This document shows, in pieces, positions 36,911 through 46,287 of a DNA stretch of 64,000 nt. Under the pieces are notes generated by a model, which was given only the letters and a program-made list of their open reading frames with translations, did not search any database and was not told the origin of the DNA. A program made the translations under genes and the position numbers. This DNA is from Brevibacterium siliguriense (GTDB lineage Bacteria > Actinomycetota > Actinomycetes > Actinomycetales > Brevibacteriaceae), in contig NZ_LT629766.1 of assembly GCF_900105315.1 (NCBI RefSeq), forward strand, positions 3,410,001-3,474,000, given 5' to 3'. The stretch's first letter is position 1. Each line of letters starts with the position of its first letter.

Positions 36911-37912
36911 TCAGCTCTCGTCACCTGTCCTCCCGGACTGCGCGGGCTTGTGCTCGGACGTGCGGGTGTGGCTGTGGGCGTTGCGTCGCGGTGCGCCTTC
37001 GTCCAGGCCGAGGTGCTCGCGGGCGAATGCAATGGAGTCGGCGAGCATCTTCTCGCGAGCTGACTGCTTGCGCACGAATCGGGTGTTTACCTCGACGACG
37101 ACGTCGCCCTGCCAGTTGTGTTTGGCCAGGTGCTGCAAGGTCTCGGCGACGGGCATGTTGCCTTCGCCAGGCACCAGGTGTTCGTCCTTGAGTGAACCGG
37201 CGCCGTCAGTGAGGTGGACGTGGCGGAGTTTGTCGAAGATCTCGTCCACGGTTTCCAGGGCGTTCATGCCGGCGGTGGAGGCGTGTGAGAAGTCGAAGGT
37301 GAGGTCGTCGTAGTCCTCGTCCAGGGGGTTCCAGTCGGGATAGTAGACCTGGATCTCGCGCAGGCCGGCCCGCCAGGGATACATGTTCTCAACGGCCAGA
37401 CTCACACCGGTCTCCTGAGCGACTTCACGGACGCCGTCGACGAAGCCGAGGGCGTATTCGCCCTGCCATCGGAACGGCGGGTGGAGGACGACTGTGTCGG
37501 CACCCACCTCCTTGGCGAGGTTCGCGGTGATCCGCAGCTTCTCCCAATGGTCTTTGTGCAGCACTCGGGGCAGGAACAGCAGGGTCGGGGCGTGCAGGGA
37601 GATGACGTCGAGTCCGGTGTCGCGGGCGAGTCCGCTGATGAGGTCGACGTCGCGGGTCTCGGTGTTGTGGGTGATCATGATTTCGACACCGTCGTAGCCG
37701 TGTTTGGCCGCTTGGGTGAAGGTCTCCTCGACGGTCATGGGCGAGACGGAGGAGCTGGAGAGGCCGAGCCTGATGCGGTTGTCGGAGACGTGATGGGCGT
37801 CTTTCTCATACACGTCGTGTTTGTCGAAGTACTCCCTGTGGCGCTTCGAATTCGAGCGCGCAGAATTCTTGGTGGTCAGCACCTTCCGCTGGGACTTCGA
37901 CTTTTTGCTCAT
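36911..37912 (-). CDS. Sugar phosphate isomerase/epimerase-like TIM-barrel protein
   Basis: This protein of about 333 residues has an AP-endonuclease-2/xylose isomerase-like barrel (about 48-300). Metal-site residues are LHAPTLLF, VLHPPFRW, AVENMYPW, FDFSHAS, HVHLTDG and VVEVNTRF. The N-terminal 45 residues are Lys/Arg/Ser-rich and the C-terminal 35 residues are His/Arg-rich; both are probably disordered. ATG 37912 (MSKKSKSQ) was chosen over an earlier one that overlaps the palindrome region. The substrate is unknown. Confidence 0.75.
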   Translation of the reverse strand: MSKKSKSQRKVLTTKNSARSNSKRHREYFDKHDVYEKDAHHVSDNRIRLGLSSSSVSPMTVEETFTQAAKHGYDGVEIMITHNTETRDVDLISGLARDTGLDVISLHAPTLLFLPRVLHKDHWEKLRITANLAKEVGADTVVLHPPFRWQGEYALGFVDGVREVAQETGVSLAVENMYPWRAGLREIQVYYPDWNPLDEDYDDLTFDFSHASTAGMNALETVDEIFDKLRHVHLTDGAGSLKDEHLVPGEGNMPVAETLQHLAKHNWQGDVVVEVNTRFVRKQSAREKMLADSIAFAREHLGLDEGAPRRNAHSHTRTSEHKPAQSGRTGDES

Positions 37913-37946
37913 CACGTCCAGTTTAACGCCGACTCCCCGCCCCAGA

Positions 37947-38004
37947 ACTACCCGACGGCGGCCCAGCAACCTCGCGCGAGGTTGCTGGGCCGCCGTCGGG
38001 TAGT
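37947..38004. repeat. Perfect 58-bp palindrome between glpK and the isomerase gene
   Basis: Two 29-nt arms, 37947-37975 and 37976-38004, are exactly complementary with no spacer. The centre is CCTCGCGCGAGG. It lies 3 nt beyond the glpK stop and 34 nt before the next start, so it can act as a terminator for glpK, but no U-run follows on the minus strand. Confidence 0.85.
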
Positions 38005-38007
38005 AAA

Positions 38008-39540
38008 TCAGCCGTAGAGGGCTTCGGTGTCCTCGTCGACCCAGCCCTTGGCGCGTTCGACAGACTTGTTCCAGAGGCGATAGAGACGATCGACCGTCTC
38101 CTCGTCCATCGACGGGTTCCAGCGCTTGTCCTCACGCCAGTTGTTTCGCACGTCTTCCTCACCGTTCCAGAACTTCACGGCGATTCCCGCGGCATAGGCC
38201 GCGCCAAGTGCGGTGGTCTCGATGACCTCGGGTCGGATGACGGGCACGCCGAGGAGGTCGGCCTGGAACTGCATGAGCGTCTCGTTCGCGACCATGCCGC
38301 CGTCGACCTTGAGCTCGGTGAGCTCGACACCGGAGTCGAGGTTCATCGAGTCGAGGACCTCGCGCGACTGGAAGGCCACGGATTCGAGTGCGGCACGGGC
38401 GATGTGGTTCTTGTTCACATACCTCGTCAGACCCACCATCACGCCGCGGGCGTCGGACTCCCAATGCGGGGCGAAGAGTCCGGAGAACGCGGGCACGATA
38501 TAGCAGCCGCCATTGTCGTCGACCTGCTTGGCCAGGGTTTCGACCTCGGGTGCGTCCTTGATGATGCCGAAGTTGTCGCGCAGCCACTGCACGAGCGAAC
38601 CGGTGACGGCCACCGATCCCTCGAGCGCGTAGACGGCCTTGTCCTCGCCGATCTTGTACGCGACGGTGGTGAGCAGCCCGTTCTTGCTGGCCACCGGCTC
38701 ATTGCCGGTGTTGATGAGCATGAAGTTGCCGGTGCCGTACGTGTTCTTCGCCTGCCCCTTCTCGAAGCACGCCTGACCGAAGGTCGCGGCCTGCTGATCA
38801 CCGAGGATGCCGCAGATCGGGGTGTCGATGATGAGTCCGTTCTTCGCCCCGTAGCCGTAGATCTCCGAGCAGGACTTGATCTCGGGCAACATCTCGACGG
38901 GGATGCCCATATCGGCTGCGATATCGGGGTTCCAGTCGAGGGTGTCGATGTTCATCAGCATCGTCCGCGAGGCATTTGTGACGTCGGTGACGTGGACTCC
39001 GCCGTTGACCCCGCCGGTGAGGTTCCAGATCACCCAGGTGTCCATGGTGCCGAAGAGCAGGTCTCCGGCTGCGGCAGCCTCCTTGACCCCGTCGACGTTG
39101 TCGAAGATCCACTTGGCCTTCGGGCCGGAGAAGTAGGTGGCCAGAGGCAGACCCACCCGGTCCTTGTACTTGTCCGGTCCCTCGTCCCCGGCGAGTTCGT
39201 CGCAGACCTTCTGGGTACGCGCGTCCTGCCATACGATGGCGTTGTAGACGGGCTCACCGGTGTTCTTGTTCCAGATGACGGTGGTCTCACGCTGGTTGGT
39301 GATGCCCACACCCTCGAGCTGGTGGCGATTGATGTTCGCCCGGGTGAGAGCCTGGCCGATCGCCTCGTTGGTGTTCTTGATGATCTCGACCGGATCGTGC
39401 TCGACCCAGCCGGCGCGGGGGAAGATCTGTTCGTGCTCGAGCTGGCCGGACGACACGATCTGCCCGTCATGGTTGAAGACGATCGCCCGCGACGAGGTGG
39501 TGCCCTGGTCGATGGCGAGGATGAACTTTTCCTGACTCAT
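38008..39540 (-). CDS. glpK: Glycerol kinase GlpK
   Basis: This FGGY-family kinase of 510 residues phosphorylates glycerol. It has [57 protein letters not shown] and [23 protein letters not shown] 39540 is fixed by homology at [13 protein letters not shown]. It is last in the minus-strand set glpD-glpF-glpK, 37 nt after glpF. Confidence 0.95.
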   Translation of the reverse strand: MSQEKFILAIDQGTTSSRAIVFNHDGQIVSSGQLEHEQIFPRAGWVEHDPVEIIKNTNEAIGQALTRANINRHQLEGVGITNQRETTVIWNKNTGEPVYNAIVWQDARTQKVCDELAGDEGPDKYKDRVGLPLATYFSGPKAKWIFDNVDGVKEAAAAGDLLFGTMDTWVIWNLTGGVNGGVHVTDVTNASRTMLMNIDTLDWNPDIAADMGIPVEMLPEIKSCSEIYGYGAKNGLIIDTPICGILGDQQAATFGQACFEKGQAKNTYGTGNFMLINTGNEPVASKNGLLTTVAYKIGEDKAVYALEGSVAVTGSLVQWLRDNFGIIKDAPEVETLAKQVDDNGGCYIVPAFSGLFAPHWESDARGVMVGLTRYVNKNHIARAALESVAFQSREVLDSMNLDSGVELTELKVDGGMVANETLMQFQADLLGVPVIRPEVIETTALGAAYAAGIAVKFWNGEEDVRNNWREDKRWNPSMDEETVDRLYRLWNKSVERAKGWVDEDTEALYG

Positions 39541-39577
39541 TCTGACTCCTGTGTCGAAGTAGTTCTTGGTGGTCTGT

Positions 39578-40300
39578 TCAGATGAAGGCTCGGGAGATGA
39601 CGCCGGCAAGCACCGCACCGACGAGAGGCCCGGCGATCGGTACCCACGAATAGGCCCAATCCGAGCCGCCCTTGTTCGGGATCGGCAGCAGCGCATGGAC
39701 GATGCGCGGGCCGAGGTCACGCGCCGGGTTGATGGCGTAGCCGGTCGGTCCGCCCAAGGAAGCACCGATGGCGACAACGATCAGTGCGACTGCCAGCGGT
39801 CCGAGCCTATCCGGCGTTCCGCCGAACAGCAGGATGACGAACACGAGGACGAAGGTCGCGATCACCTCGGTGACGAAGTTCCATCCGTAGGAGCGGAGCT
39901 CCGGCCCGGTGGAGAATGTGCCGAGGATGCTCCCGGCTTCCTTCTCCTCGTCGTAGTGCTTCTTATACACAGCCCATGCGAGGACGGCACCGATCATCGC
40001 GCCGATCATCTCGGCCGCGAGGTAGGCCACCGTGTTGGCGAAGTTGACGGGGATGCCGTCGGCGTATTCGCTCGCCCCGCTGAAGAGGATGCCGAAGGTC
40101 ACGGCAGGATTGAGGTGTGCGCCGGTCTTGTAGGCGACGAAGACACCGGCGAAGACGCCGAGGCCCCAGCCGAAGGAGATCAGCAGCCAGCCACCGCCGT
40201 TGCCTTTGGTCTTGGTCAGGACGACGTTGGCAACGACGCCGACGCCGAGCAGTATGAGCATCGCCGTACCGGCGATCTCGTAGAGGAAGATGGTGCCCAT
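39578..40300 (-). CDS. glpF: Glycerol uptake facilitator GlpF
   Basis: This 240-residue aquaglyceroporin has six spans with the two half-helix motifs. The first is HLNPAVTFG (NPA) and the second is [12 protein letters not shown] (NPA followed by RD, the glycerol-type filter). AGGAG lies upstream of the ATG. It lies between glpD and glpK. Confidence 0.93.
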   Translation of the reverse strand: MGTIFLYEIAGTAMLILLGVGVVANVVLTKTKGNGGGWLLISFGWGLGVFAGVFVAYKTGAHLNPAVTFGILFSGASEYADGIPVNFANTVAYLAAEMIGAMIGAVLAWAVYKKHYDEEKEAGSILGTFSTGPELRSYGWNFVTEVIATFVLVFVILLFGGTPDRLGPLAVALIVVAIGASLGGPTGYAINPARDLGPRIVHALLPIPNKGGSDWAYSWVPIAGPLVGAVLAGVISRAFI

Positions 40301-40432
40301 ATCTCACAAACTCCTATTGTTTGTCTGTCCGGTGGGTGCCCCGGTCGGTGGTCGGCCCGGAAGGTGCTCCGGGGTCGGTCGATATTCAGTTGACGGTATT
40401 CGGTTGTGGTCCCGCACTGCGCTGTGCACGGT

Positions 40433-42151
40433 TCAGTGGAGAGTCTTCCCGACCAGGGCCGCTGCCGAGGCGTCGTCGTCGGTGGACTCGGCCGCAACCT
40501 GGGCGTCGACGTGGGCGTTGAAGTCCTCGACCTCGGTCGACTGACGTTCGGCGTCCCATCCGAGGACGGGTGCAACGATGTCCGCGACCGCGTCGGCGGC
40601 GGCCTTCCCGCGGTCCGAGACCTCGTAGTTCAGCCGCATCCGCCTCTCCAGGATGTCGCCGAGGTGGACGGCCCCCTCTGCGGCGGCCGCGTAGTGGGCT
40701 TCGACGCGCAGGTAGCGTTCGGCGCCTTCCAGCGGCTGGCCGAGTTCGGGATCCTCGTCGACGAGGTCGAGCAGATCCTCGATGAGGGTGCCGTAGCGGC
40801 GGATGAGACGTTTGACGCGGTCTTCATCCCAGCCGTACTTCTCCGCGATACCGGACTGGCCCCGACGCAGCGCACCCACGCCCTGGGCACCGAGCAGCGG
40901 CACGGATTCGGTGAGTGACCGGCGGTCCTTCGCATCGTCGCCGAGGACGAAGTCGACGGCGTCTTCGGCCATCACCCGGTAGGTGGTGAACTTGCCTCCT
41001 GCGATCGCGGCCAGGGCCGGTTCGACCTCCATCACAGTGTGTTCACGGGAGACTTTCGTCGAAGCCTGCCCCTCCTTGACGACCGGCTGGAGCAGCGGCC
41101 GCAGGCCGGAGTAGACGCCGATGACGTCGTCGCGGGTGAGTTTGTCGGCGAGGATGGCGTTGGCGTGTTCGAGCAGGTAGTCGATGTCTTTCGAGGTCGC
41201 CACCGGGGCGTCGACGTCTTCGTTCCACGGGGTGTCGGTGGTGCCGATGACCCAATAGCCTTCCCAGGGGATGACGAAGAGGACGGACTTCTCCGTCTTC
41301 GAGATGATTCCGGTGTTCGGGTCGGCCTTGATCTTGTCCTCGGCCACCGTGATGTGCACGCCCTTGGAGGCGAGCACCTTGAGTCCGGCATCGGCCTTCG
41401 CCAGATCCTGCTGCTCTTCGGTCCACACGCCTCCGGCGAGGATGGTGCGGCGGGCGTGGATATCGAATTCCTCGCCGCTGATCTCGTCCCGGGCATGGAC
41501 GCCCGTGACCTGGTCACCATCGTGGAGGTAGCCGATGACGGAGACGTGGTTGGCGGCAGCGGCTCCGTAGCTCACGGCCGAGCGGACGAGGGTCATGACG
41601 AAGCGAGCGTCGTCGACCTTCGCATCGTAGTATTCGAGGGCTCCGACGGCGGCGTCGTCGGCCAGGCCCGGGAAGTGGGAGCTCAGTGCCTTCTTGCCGA
41701 GGTGGCGGTGCATCGGCACAGCGCGTTTGCGTCCCGGCCGAGTGGCCATCGTGTCGTAGAGGAGCACGCCTGATCCGATGAAGGCCCGGTCGATGAGGCG
41801 GTGTTCGAAGGGGAACACGAAGGCCACGGGTTCGACGAGGTGGGGTGCGGTGTGCTGAAGCAGCAGATCGCGCTCCTTCAGCGCCTCGGCGACGAGCTTG
41901 AAGTCGAGCATCTCGAGGTAGCGCAGTCCTCCGTGCATGAGCTTCGACGAGCGGGATGAAGTACCCGAGGCCCAGTCCTTCGCATCGACGACACCGACCT
42001 TGAGCCCGCGGGTAGCGGCGTCGAAGGCCGATCCCGCGCCGGTCACTCCCCCACCGACGACGAAGACATCAAGCGGGTCGGCCGCGCTCGTCTTCTTCAG
42101 AGTCTCCAGTGCCTGGTCGCGGAAGTTCGGGGACAGCTCACCATTTCGCAT
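40433..42151 (-). CDS. glpD: Glycerol-3-phosphate dehydrogenase GlpD
   Basis: This FAD-dependent respiratory enzyme of 572 residues oxidises glycerol-3-phosphate and feeds menaquinone. It has VVGGGVTGAGSAFDAATRG (FAD), GTSSRSSKLMHGGLRYLE, FVIPWEGYWVIGTTDTPW and GGKFTTYRVMAEDA. The C-terminal DAO_C helical domain starts near residue 400. It is first of the glp set. The 132-nt gap to glpF shows no obvious structure. Confidence 0.94.
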   Translation of the reverse strand: MRNGELSPNFRDQALETLKKTSAADPLDVFVVGGGVTGAGSAFDAATRGLKVGVVDAKDWASGTSSRSSKLMHGGLRYLEMLDFKLVAEALKERDLLLQHTAPHLVEPVAFVFPFEHRLIDRAFIGSGVLLYDTMATRPGRKRAVPMHRHLGKKALSSHFPGLADDAAVGALEYYDAKVDDARFVMTLVRSAVSYGAAAANHVSVIGYLHDGDQVTGVHARDEISGEEFDIHARRTILAGGVWTEEQQDLAKADAGLKVLASKGVHITVAEDKIKADPNTGIISKTEKSVLFVIPWEGYWVIGTTDTPWNEDVDAPVATSKDIDYLLEHANAILADKLTRDDVIGVYSGLRPLLQPVVKEGQASTKVSREHTVMEVEPALAAIAGGKFTTYRVMAEDAVDFVLGDDAKDRRSLTESVPLLGAQGVGALRRGQSGIAEKYGWDEDRVKRLIRRYGTLIEDLLDLVDEDPELGQPLEGAERYLRVEAHYAAAAEGAVHLGDILERRMRLNYEVSDRGKAAADAVADIVAPVLGWDAERQSTEVEDFNAHVDAQVAAESTDDDASAAALVGKTLH

Positions 42152-42339
42152 CGGCAGGTTCGTGCTTTCTGTCAGTCGATTCGGGCTTTGGCCGAAGCCG
42201 GCACGTGCAGATCAGTGCGGGTGCCGCCTCGGCGACTATTCAAAAACTAGCAGGCGAACCTGAATTCCGATACTGCTCGGCTGGCCACAAGGCCGCTCGC
42301 CCGTAATCTAAGAACGCCGAAGCGAATTCCGACGGAGAT

Positions 42340-43317
42340 TCAGTCAAGAGCGGCAACCGACTCCACGCGCATCGCCGAGGACTGCTCGGCGGAGTCGAGG
42401 AGGTCGAGTTTGCGCATTATGATGCCTTCGCGCAGCGCCCATGGGGAGATGTTCATGACACCGATGTCGAAGATCGTGAAGGCCGCCTCGGCGACGATCG
42501 CCCCGGCCAGCACCTGACCGGCACGGGCTTCGGAGACGCCGGGCAGGGTCGCGCGTTCCGCTGGGGTCCGAGAGGCGAGGGTGTCGATGATGCCGTCGAG
42601 ATCGCGGCGGAAGAGCTTCCGAGGCGCATAGATTCCGTCCCCGCTCGGGGCCGCACCGGCTATGCGTGCCAAGGAGCGGAAGGTCTTCGACGATCCGACG
42701 ACCTGATCGGGCACGCCGACCCGGTTGATATCGCCGGCGATGCGTCCGATCTGTGCCCGGGCGTGCTTGCGCAGCCGGTGGATGTCCTCTGCAGTGGGCA
42801 CCGGGTCAGGGAGGAAGTCCGAATAGGTGCGACCGGCCCCGAGCGGAACCGACACGGCCGCCTGCGGGTATTCGTCCTGACCGGCCGCGATCTCCAGTGA
42901 ACCGCCGCCGATGTCGAGCAGCAGGATCTTCCCGGCCGACCATCCGAACCAACGGCGGGCGGCGAGGAAGGTCACGCGGGCTTCGTCGCGGCCCGTCATG
43001 ACGTTGAGGGTGACCCCGAGCTGAGCGTTGATCGATTCGATGAGGCTGACCCCGTTCGGAGCTTCCCTGACCGCCGAGGTGGCGAATGCGAGGATCTGCT
43101 CCGCCCCTTGGTCTTCGGCGATCTCGACGGCATCGGCGATGAAAGAACGCAGTCGTTCCTGGCCGTCTGCGTCGATCGATCCATCATCGTTGAGATACTC
43201 AGCGAGTCGAAGCACCTCCTTGTGCGAGGTGGCCGGCAGGGGCGGCGCTCCGACGTGGGCGTCGACGACCAGGAGGTGGACGCTGTTGGAGCCGATATCG
43301 AGGACTGCTAGGCGCAT
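42340..43317 (-). CDS. Exopolyphosphatase, Ppx/GppA family
   Basis: This 325-residue phosphatase of the ASKHA fold degrades polyphosphate or pppGpp. It has VLDIGSNSVHLLVVD, FATSAVREAPNG, VMTGRDEARVTFLAARRW, LLLDIGGGSLEIA and VGSSKTFRSLARI. It lacks the C-terminal HD-like domain of the long enzymes, as in actinobacterial Ppx proteins. A minus-strand TAAACT lies 6 nt before the ATG. Confidence 0.9.
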   Translation of the reverse strand: MRLAVLDIGSNSVHLLVVDAHVGAPPLPATSHKEVLRLAEYLNDDGSIDADGQERLRSFIADAVEIAEDQGAEQILAFATSAVREAPNGVSLIESINAQLGVTLNVMTGRDEARVTFLAARRWFGWSAGKILLLDIGGGSLEIAAGQDEYPQAAVSVPLGAGRTYSDFLPDPVPTAEDIHRLRKHARAQIGRIAGDINRVGVPDQVVGSSKTFRSLARIAGAAPSGDGIYAPRKLFRRDLDGIIDTLASRTPAERATLPGVSEARAGQVLAGAIVAEAAFTIFDIGVMNISPWALREGIIMRKLDLLDSAEQSSAMRVESVAALD

Positions 43318-43323
43318 TCGCTC

Positions 43324-43329
43324 AGTTTA
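43324..43329 (-). promoter_or_regulatory. Candidate -10 element TAAACT of ppx
   Basis: TAAACT on the minus strand ends 6 nt before ATG 43317, giving a probable leaderless message. Confidence 0.45.
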
Positions 43330-43822
43330 TCCCGTCAGCGGACTTCGTCGCTTCCCGAGGCGAATCCTGACGGCTGAGTCGGCCAGCTGTCAGTGCAGCG
43401 GTGGGCCGTACGGTCAGTTAATTTCCTGTTAGCTGACGTCGGCTGGGGGCGCCAAGGTGGCCGGAATCAGGGACATTCTCTCCTGGCCGGGATCACACCA
43501 CAGGGCCTCGAGCTCGAGATCTACTGCGACGCTATGATCGCGCAATCTGGTCCACTCAGGATGACGAATCGGCCTTTACCAACTATCTCAGACGCACGGA
43601 GACTAATTCAGACACATGGATCAGACCGACATAACCACAGCGAGATGAGATGACCACGTCGCATGGTGAGTCGCAAGGACGGCGCAATGGGGCTCGACTG
43701 GTTCCCGTCCGGCATCGTCTCTCTCACGCTCACAGACGTAATGTTCGACACTGGCGATGTCTCGCCCGATGCTCTCGTCCGCCTCAACGTCGCACGCCGC
43801 GGCGATCCGGTAGGTTGATCTC
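43330..43822. other. About 490 nt with no recognised gene
   Basis: The stretch is less GC-rich than its surroundings and ends at the stop codon of the nuclease-like gene. The only plus-strand frame of note is 43663-43818 (51 codons, MVSRKDGAMGLDWFP...), without a ribosome site or homology I recognise. No tRNA, attachment repeat or transposase remnant is visible. Confidence 0.4.
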
Positions 43823-44785
43823 CTAAGTATCAGACGGCGCCCACACACGTTGTGAGATCCGAGCGAATTCGACCGCGAGTTCGACCGCCCACTCCAGGGC
43901 TTCGGCAGGGTGTTCAGTCGCCTGCGTAACAAATCCAACGTGGGAACCTCGAAATCCCCTCGCTTGATAAGGCGCATCCATGCCGAAAGTCTCTTGCTGG
44001 GGTGAACGACTACCGTGTCGGGAGAGCGGAACGCCACGCTGAGCTTCCAGACGCTCCGCCTCATCCCAAGCAGCAGACAGGGCATCATGCATCCGCTGAT
44101 TGGATTCCGGGTTGGAAACATCATCGTCATCCACTTTGAATCCGATCGTGACATGGAATCGCGGCGATCGCTGCGCATCACGATTCGCTTCCACCTGACC
44201 GAACACCCAGGTACCTTGCACCGTAATATCGAGACAGGGAAACCGCCTCCCAGTATGGGCTTGTTTCACTAATACTTCGGCGGGATGTTTCGACTTCGAT
44301 GAGGCTTCGGACAAGAGTTTGCGAATCCGCGCCTTCGAACCGGGAAGCTGTGCAAGTCGATCGATGTCTGCTGCGAGTTGTTCTGCCAGCGGATTGACCT
44401 CGGTCAACCTGGCCAGCAGCTCTCCCCAGGCAATTGCACGCACGGACGGACGTTCTTTCAGCACCGCCTGCACATCGGGGGCCTGCAGCGAAGGTACGAG
44501 CACCACGGCAATGGCCTCGGAGAACTCGAACGAGTACGTGTCCAGCTGTTCGACCGAGACGAAATCGTCGATCTTGGCCTCGACGTAAACGTCAAGACCT
44601 GATTTGGTCGAGAAGTGCAGATCCGTGTGTTTGTCCTCCCGACGCATCGATGCAGGATCCACTGGCCCGAGTTCTGTGCCAATGCAGTCGCCCAGAATCT
44701 CCCCGAACTCTTCCGGGTGGGTAATCCCCAGGGCGGTCAGGGCCCTCACCGCGCTGTGCTCATTCGTCCATGCCTGTGCCTTCAT
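43823..44785 (-). CDS. Predicted PD-(D/E)XK nuclease-fold protein
   Basis: This protein of about 320 residues carries a plausible restriction-nuclease core in its first 130 residues: Glu 9 in helix one (NEHSAV), Asp 55 in KHTDLHF, E69-A-K71 in VYVEAKIDD, and Q80-L-D-T-Y in the following helix. This order (D, ExK, QxxxY) is the classic PD-(D/E)XK signature. Residues about 180-320 form a second region with beta strands that I do not recognise. AGGGAG 7 nt upstream fixes ATG 44785. It follows the 202-residue gene by 44 nt on the same strand, so they are probably co-transcribed. No methylase is nearby, so this is not an ordinary restriction-modification pair. Confidence 0.55.
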   Translation of the reverse strand: MKAQAWTNEHSAVRALTALGITHPEEFGEILGDCIGTELGPVDPASMRREDKHTDLHFSTKSGLDVYVEAKIDDFVSVEQLDTYSFEFSEAIAVVLVPSLQAPDVQAVLKERPSVRAIAWGELLARLTEVNPLAEQLAADIDRLAQLPGSKARIRKLLSEASSKSKHPAEVLVKQAHTGRRFPCLDITVQGTWVFGQVEANRDAQRSPRFHVTIGFKVDDDDVSNPESNQRMHDALSAAWDEAERLEAQRGVPLSRHGSRSPQQETFGMDAPYQARGFRGSHVGFVTQATEHPAEALEWAVELAVEFARISQRVWAPSDT

Positions 44786-44829
44786 CGTGCTCTCCCTTTT
44801 TCCTTGTATCGATTCCATCGACCATGCCC

Positions 44830-45438
44830 TCAATCCCGGAAACCATGCTGGTGCCACGGTGTCCCGTCCCACGGTTCCGCCCACCCGATGTGTTTGACCC
44901 GCAGCTGCGGAAGCGCGGGATCAGAATAGTGCGGGTACACCAGCTTCAACCGGCCGCCGAGTTCGGTCAGGCCTCCCAGGCGACTCGGATCGGGAGTCGT
45001 GTACATTCCGCCGCCCCATGTTCCATCAGCGTCCGGATACCGCGTGACATCGACCGGACAGTCAACCACTCGGACGCCGAACTTCGTCAAACCGACAACG
45101 ACATAGAACTCCACCCAGTACGATCCCAAGTGGGCCTTGAACACGTCACCGATCGAAAGACCGAAATAGGCCGGCCCGAGTGCCACATCGCCCCATCTCG
45201 CCAAGAAGGCAAGGCCCGACAGCCCCTTTCCCGTTCTGGCATGCCCGCGCCACCTCCGAGCGATATACCCGAACTCGTTTGCCGTAAGCCTTTCGGCAAC
45301 AAGGGTCACCGGCCCTTCCAGCCGATCAAGTTCCTGCGAGATCAGATTGCCCTCTCCGCTGCCATCGACTCGCGGCACCCACACAACAGAAAGATCTAGT
45401 CCTGTCAGCACCGGCCCCGAGGATACGACCCGGTCCAC
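44830..45438 (-). CDS. Protein of unknown family (islet gene, start uncertain)
   Basis: This protein of about 202 residues from GTG 45438 does not match a family I recognise. It is rich in aromatic residues and Gly, has no signal peptide, and ends AEPWDGTPWHQHGFRD. The frame stays open upstream to TAA near 45539 with no ATG, GTG or TTG. That upstream part encodes a cysteine cluster, CCVQCGESCGDCG, that looks like a small metal-binding knot. A leaderless-type promoter and ATG at 45545 lie in another frame, so the 5' end may carry a 1-nt deletion. It is co-oriented with the nuclease-like gene. Confidence 0.5.
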   Translation of the reverse strand: MDRVVSSGPVLTGLDLSVVWVPRVDGSGEGNLISQELDRLEGPVTLVAERLTANEFGYIARRWRGHARTGKGLSGLAFLARWGDVALGPAYFGLSIGDVFKAHLGSYWVEFYVVVGLTKFGVRVVDCPVDVTRYPDADGTWGGGMYTTPDPSRLGGLTELGGRLKLVYPHYSDPALPQLRVKHIGWAEPWDGTPWHQHGFRD

Positions 45439-45551
45439 GAGGAGGTAGGGAACATCTTGGCTTCCACAGTCGCCGCAGGATTCGCCGCATTGTACGCAGC
45501 AAGATCCGGATAGTTTCTGCTCCGATGCCCGATCCGATTACGCATTTTTAG

Positions 45552-45557
45552 AGATTA
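45552..45557 (-). promoter_or_regulatory. Candidate -10 element TAATCT
   Basis: TAATCT on the minus strand ends 6 nt before an ATG at 45545, the leaderless spacing used elsewhere. That ATG opens a 46-codon frame that is not the frame of the 202-residue gene. Confidence 0.4.
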
Positions 45558-45587
45558 GCACACATGAACTATTCACTTCACGGCCCT

Positions 45588-45593
45588 TAGAAT
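45588..45593 (+). promoter_or_regulatory. Candidate -10 element TAGAAT
   Basis: TAGAAT ends 6 nt before ATG 45600, and TGAACT lies 17 nt further upstream as a possible -35 box. The message would be leaderless. Confidence 0.5.
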
Positions 45594-45599
45594 GCTGAG

Positions 45600-46232
45600 A
45601 TGAACTCCCAGCGACCGAGCAGACCGAAACTGGTATCGGGCAGAGAAGCAACCCGAATTCTCATGGAGGCGAACTGCTGCGAAGCCATACAGGCGCGACA
45701 CGTTCTTGCCTGCGGACTCGCAGGAGCCGGATTCTCATACGGCAACGCAGTGATCTACGAGCACGACTCCGTAGTCGACCTTTCGAAACGTCCCAAGCTG
45801 AGCCTCGACGATATGTGGGACGCACTTCCTTTCGAGGCAGTCGTCGTGGCACGCCAGCATGCAAGGAGCCTCACCACGCCCAGAAACGATCCCACACGGG
45901 ACTGGTACGGCGTCGATCTCTTCGCACCGGACGCTGCGCAGAGAAGTGCGTCTTCTCGGTGGTGGGAACTCGGTGCGGAACGTCAAGCTGTGGTCCAAAG
46001 GCTCACCAGGGACGGTCCCATCCCACTGCTGGTTTCCGTAGGTGGCTGCATTGTTCGCGGATACTCGATCGCTGGAATCGACTATCAACTGTCCGCCGAG
46101 AATGGTCGTTCCGAAACGGCATTCGCGCTCGCTGAAGGTCGACCAGACTGGGCCGAAAAGGTCGAGAACAAGTGGATGAGAACGCCCCGAGGATCCGCCC
46201 TGTTGGTACTCATCCGCAGCAAGTCCCGGTAG
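45600..46232 (+). CDS. Protein of unknown family (islet gene)
   Basis: This 210-residue soluble protein has no signal peptide or membrane span. Cys 26 and Cys 27 (EANCCEAIQARH) are followed by a Val/Ile-rich central part and the tail GSALLVLIRSKSR. I do not recognise a domain. It is divergent from the 202-residue/nuclease pair across a 160-nt AT-rich gap, so the three genes share a control region. Codon use is less GC-extreme at third positions than in the flanking operons, which fits an acquired islet. Confidence 0.55.
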   Translation: MNSQRPSRPKLVSGREATRILMEANCCEAIQARHVLACGLAGAGFSYGNAVIYEHDSVVDLSKRPKLSLDDMWDALPFEAVVVARQHARSLTTPRNDPTRDWYGVDLFAPDAAQRSASSRWWELGAERQAVVQRLTRDGPIPLLVSVGGCIVRGYSIAGIDYQLSAENGRSETAFALAEGRPDWAEKVENKWMRTPRGSALLVLIRSKSR

Positions 46233-46287
46233 GCAAAACTCCCAGAAGTTTCGATTCACCACTCATGCCGACCGGAAAAAAGCAGGC

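Noticed and set aside
43663..43818. 51-codon plus-strand frame MVSRKDGAMGLDWFP...
   Set aside because: No ribosome site or -10 at leaderless spacing, no recognised domain, and it lies in a low-coding gap. It is kept only as a remark on the gap.
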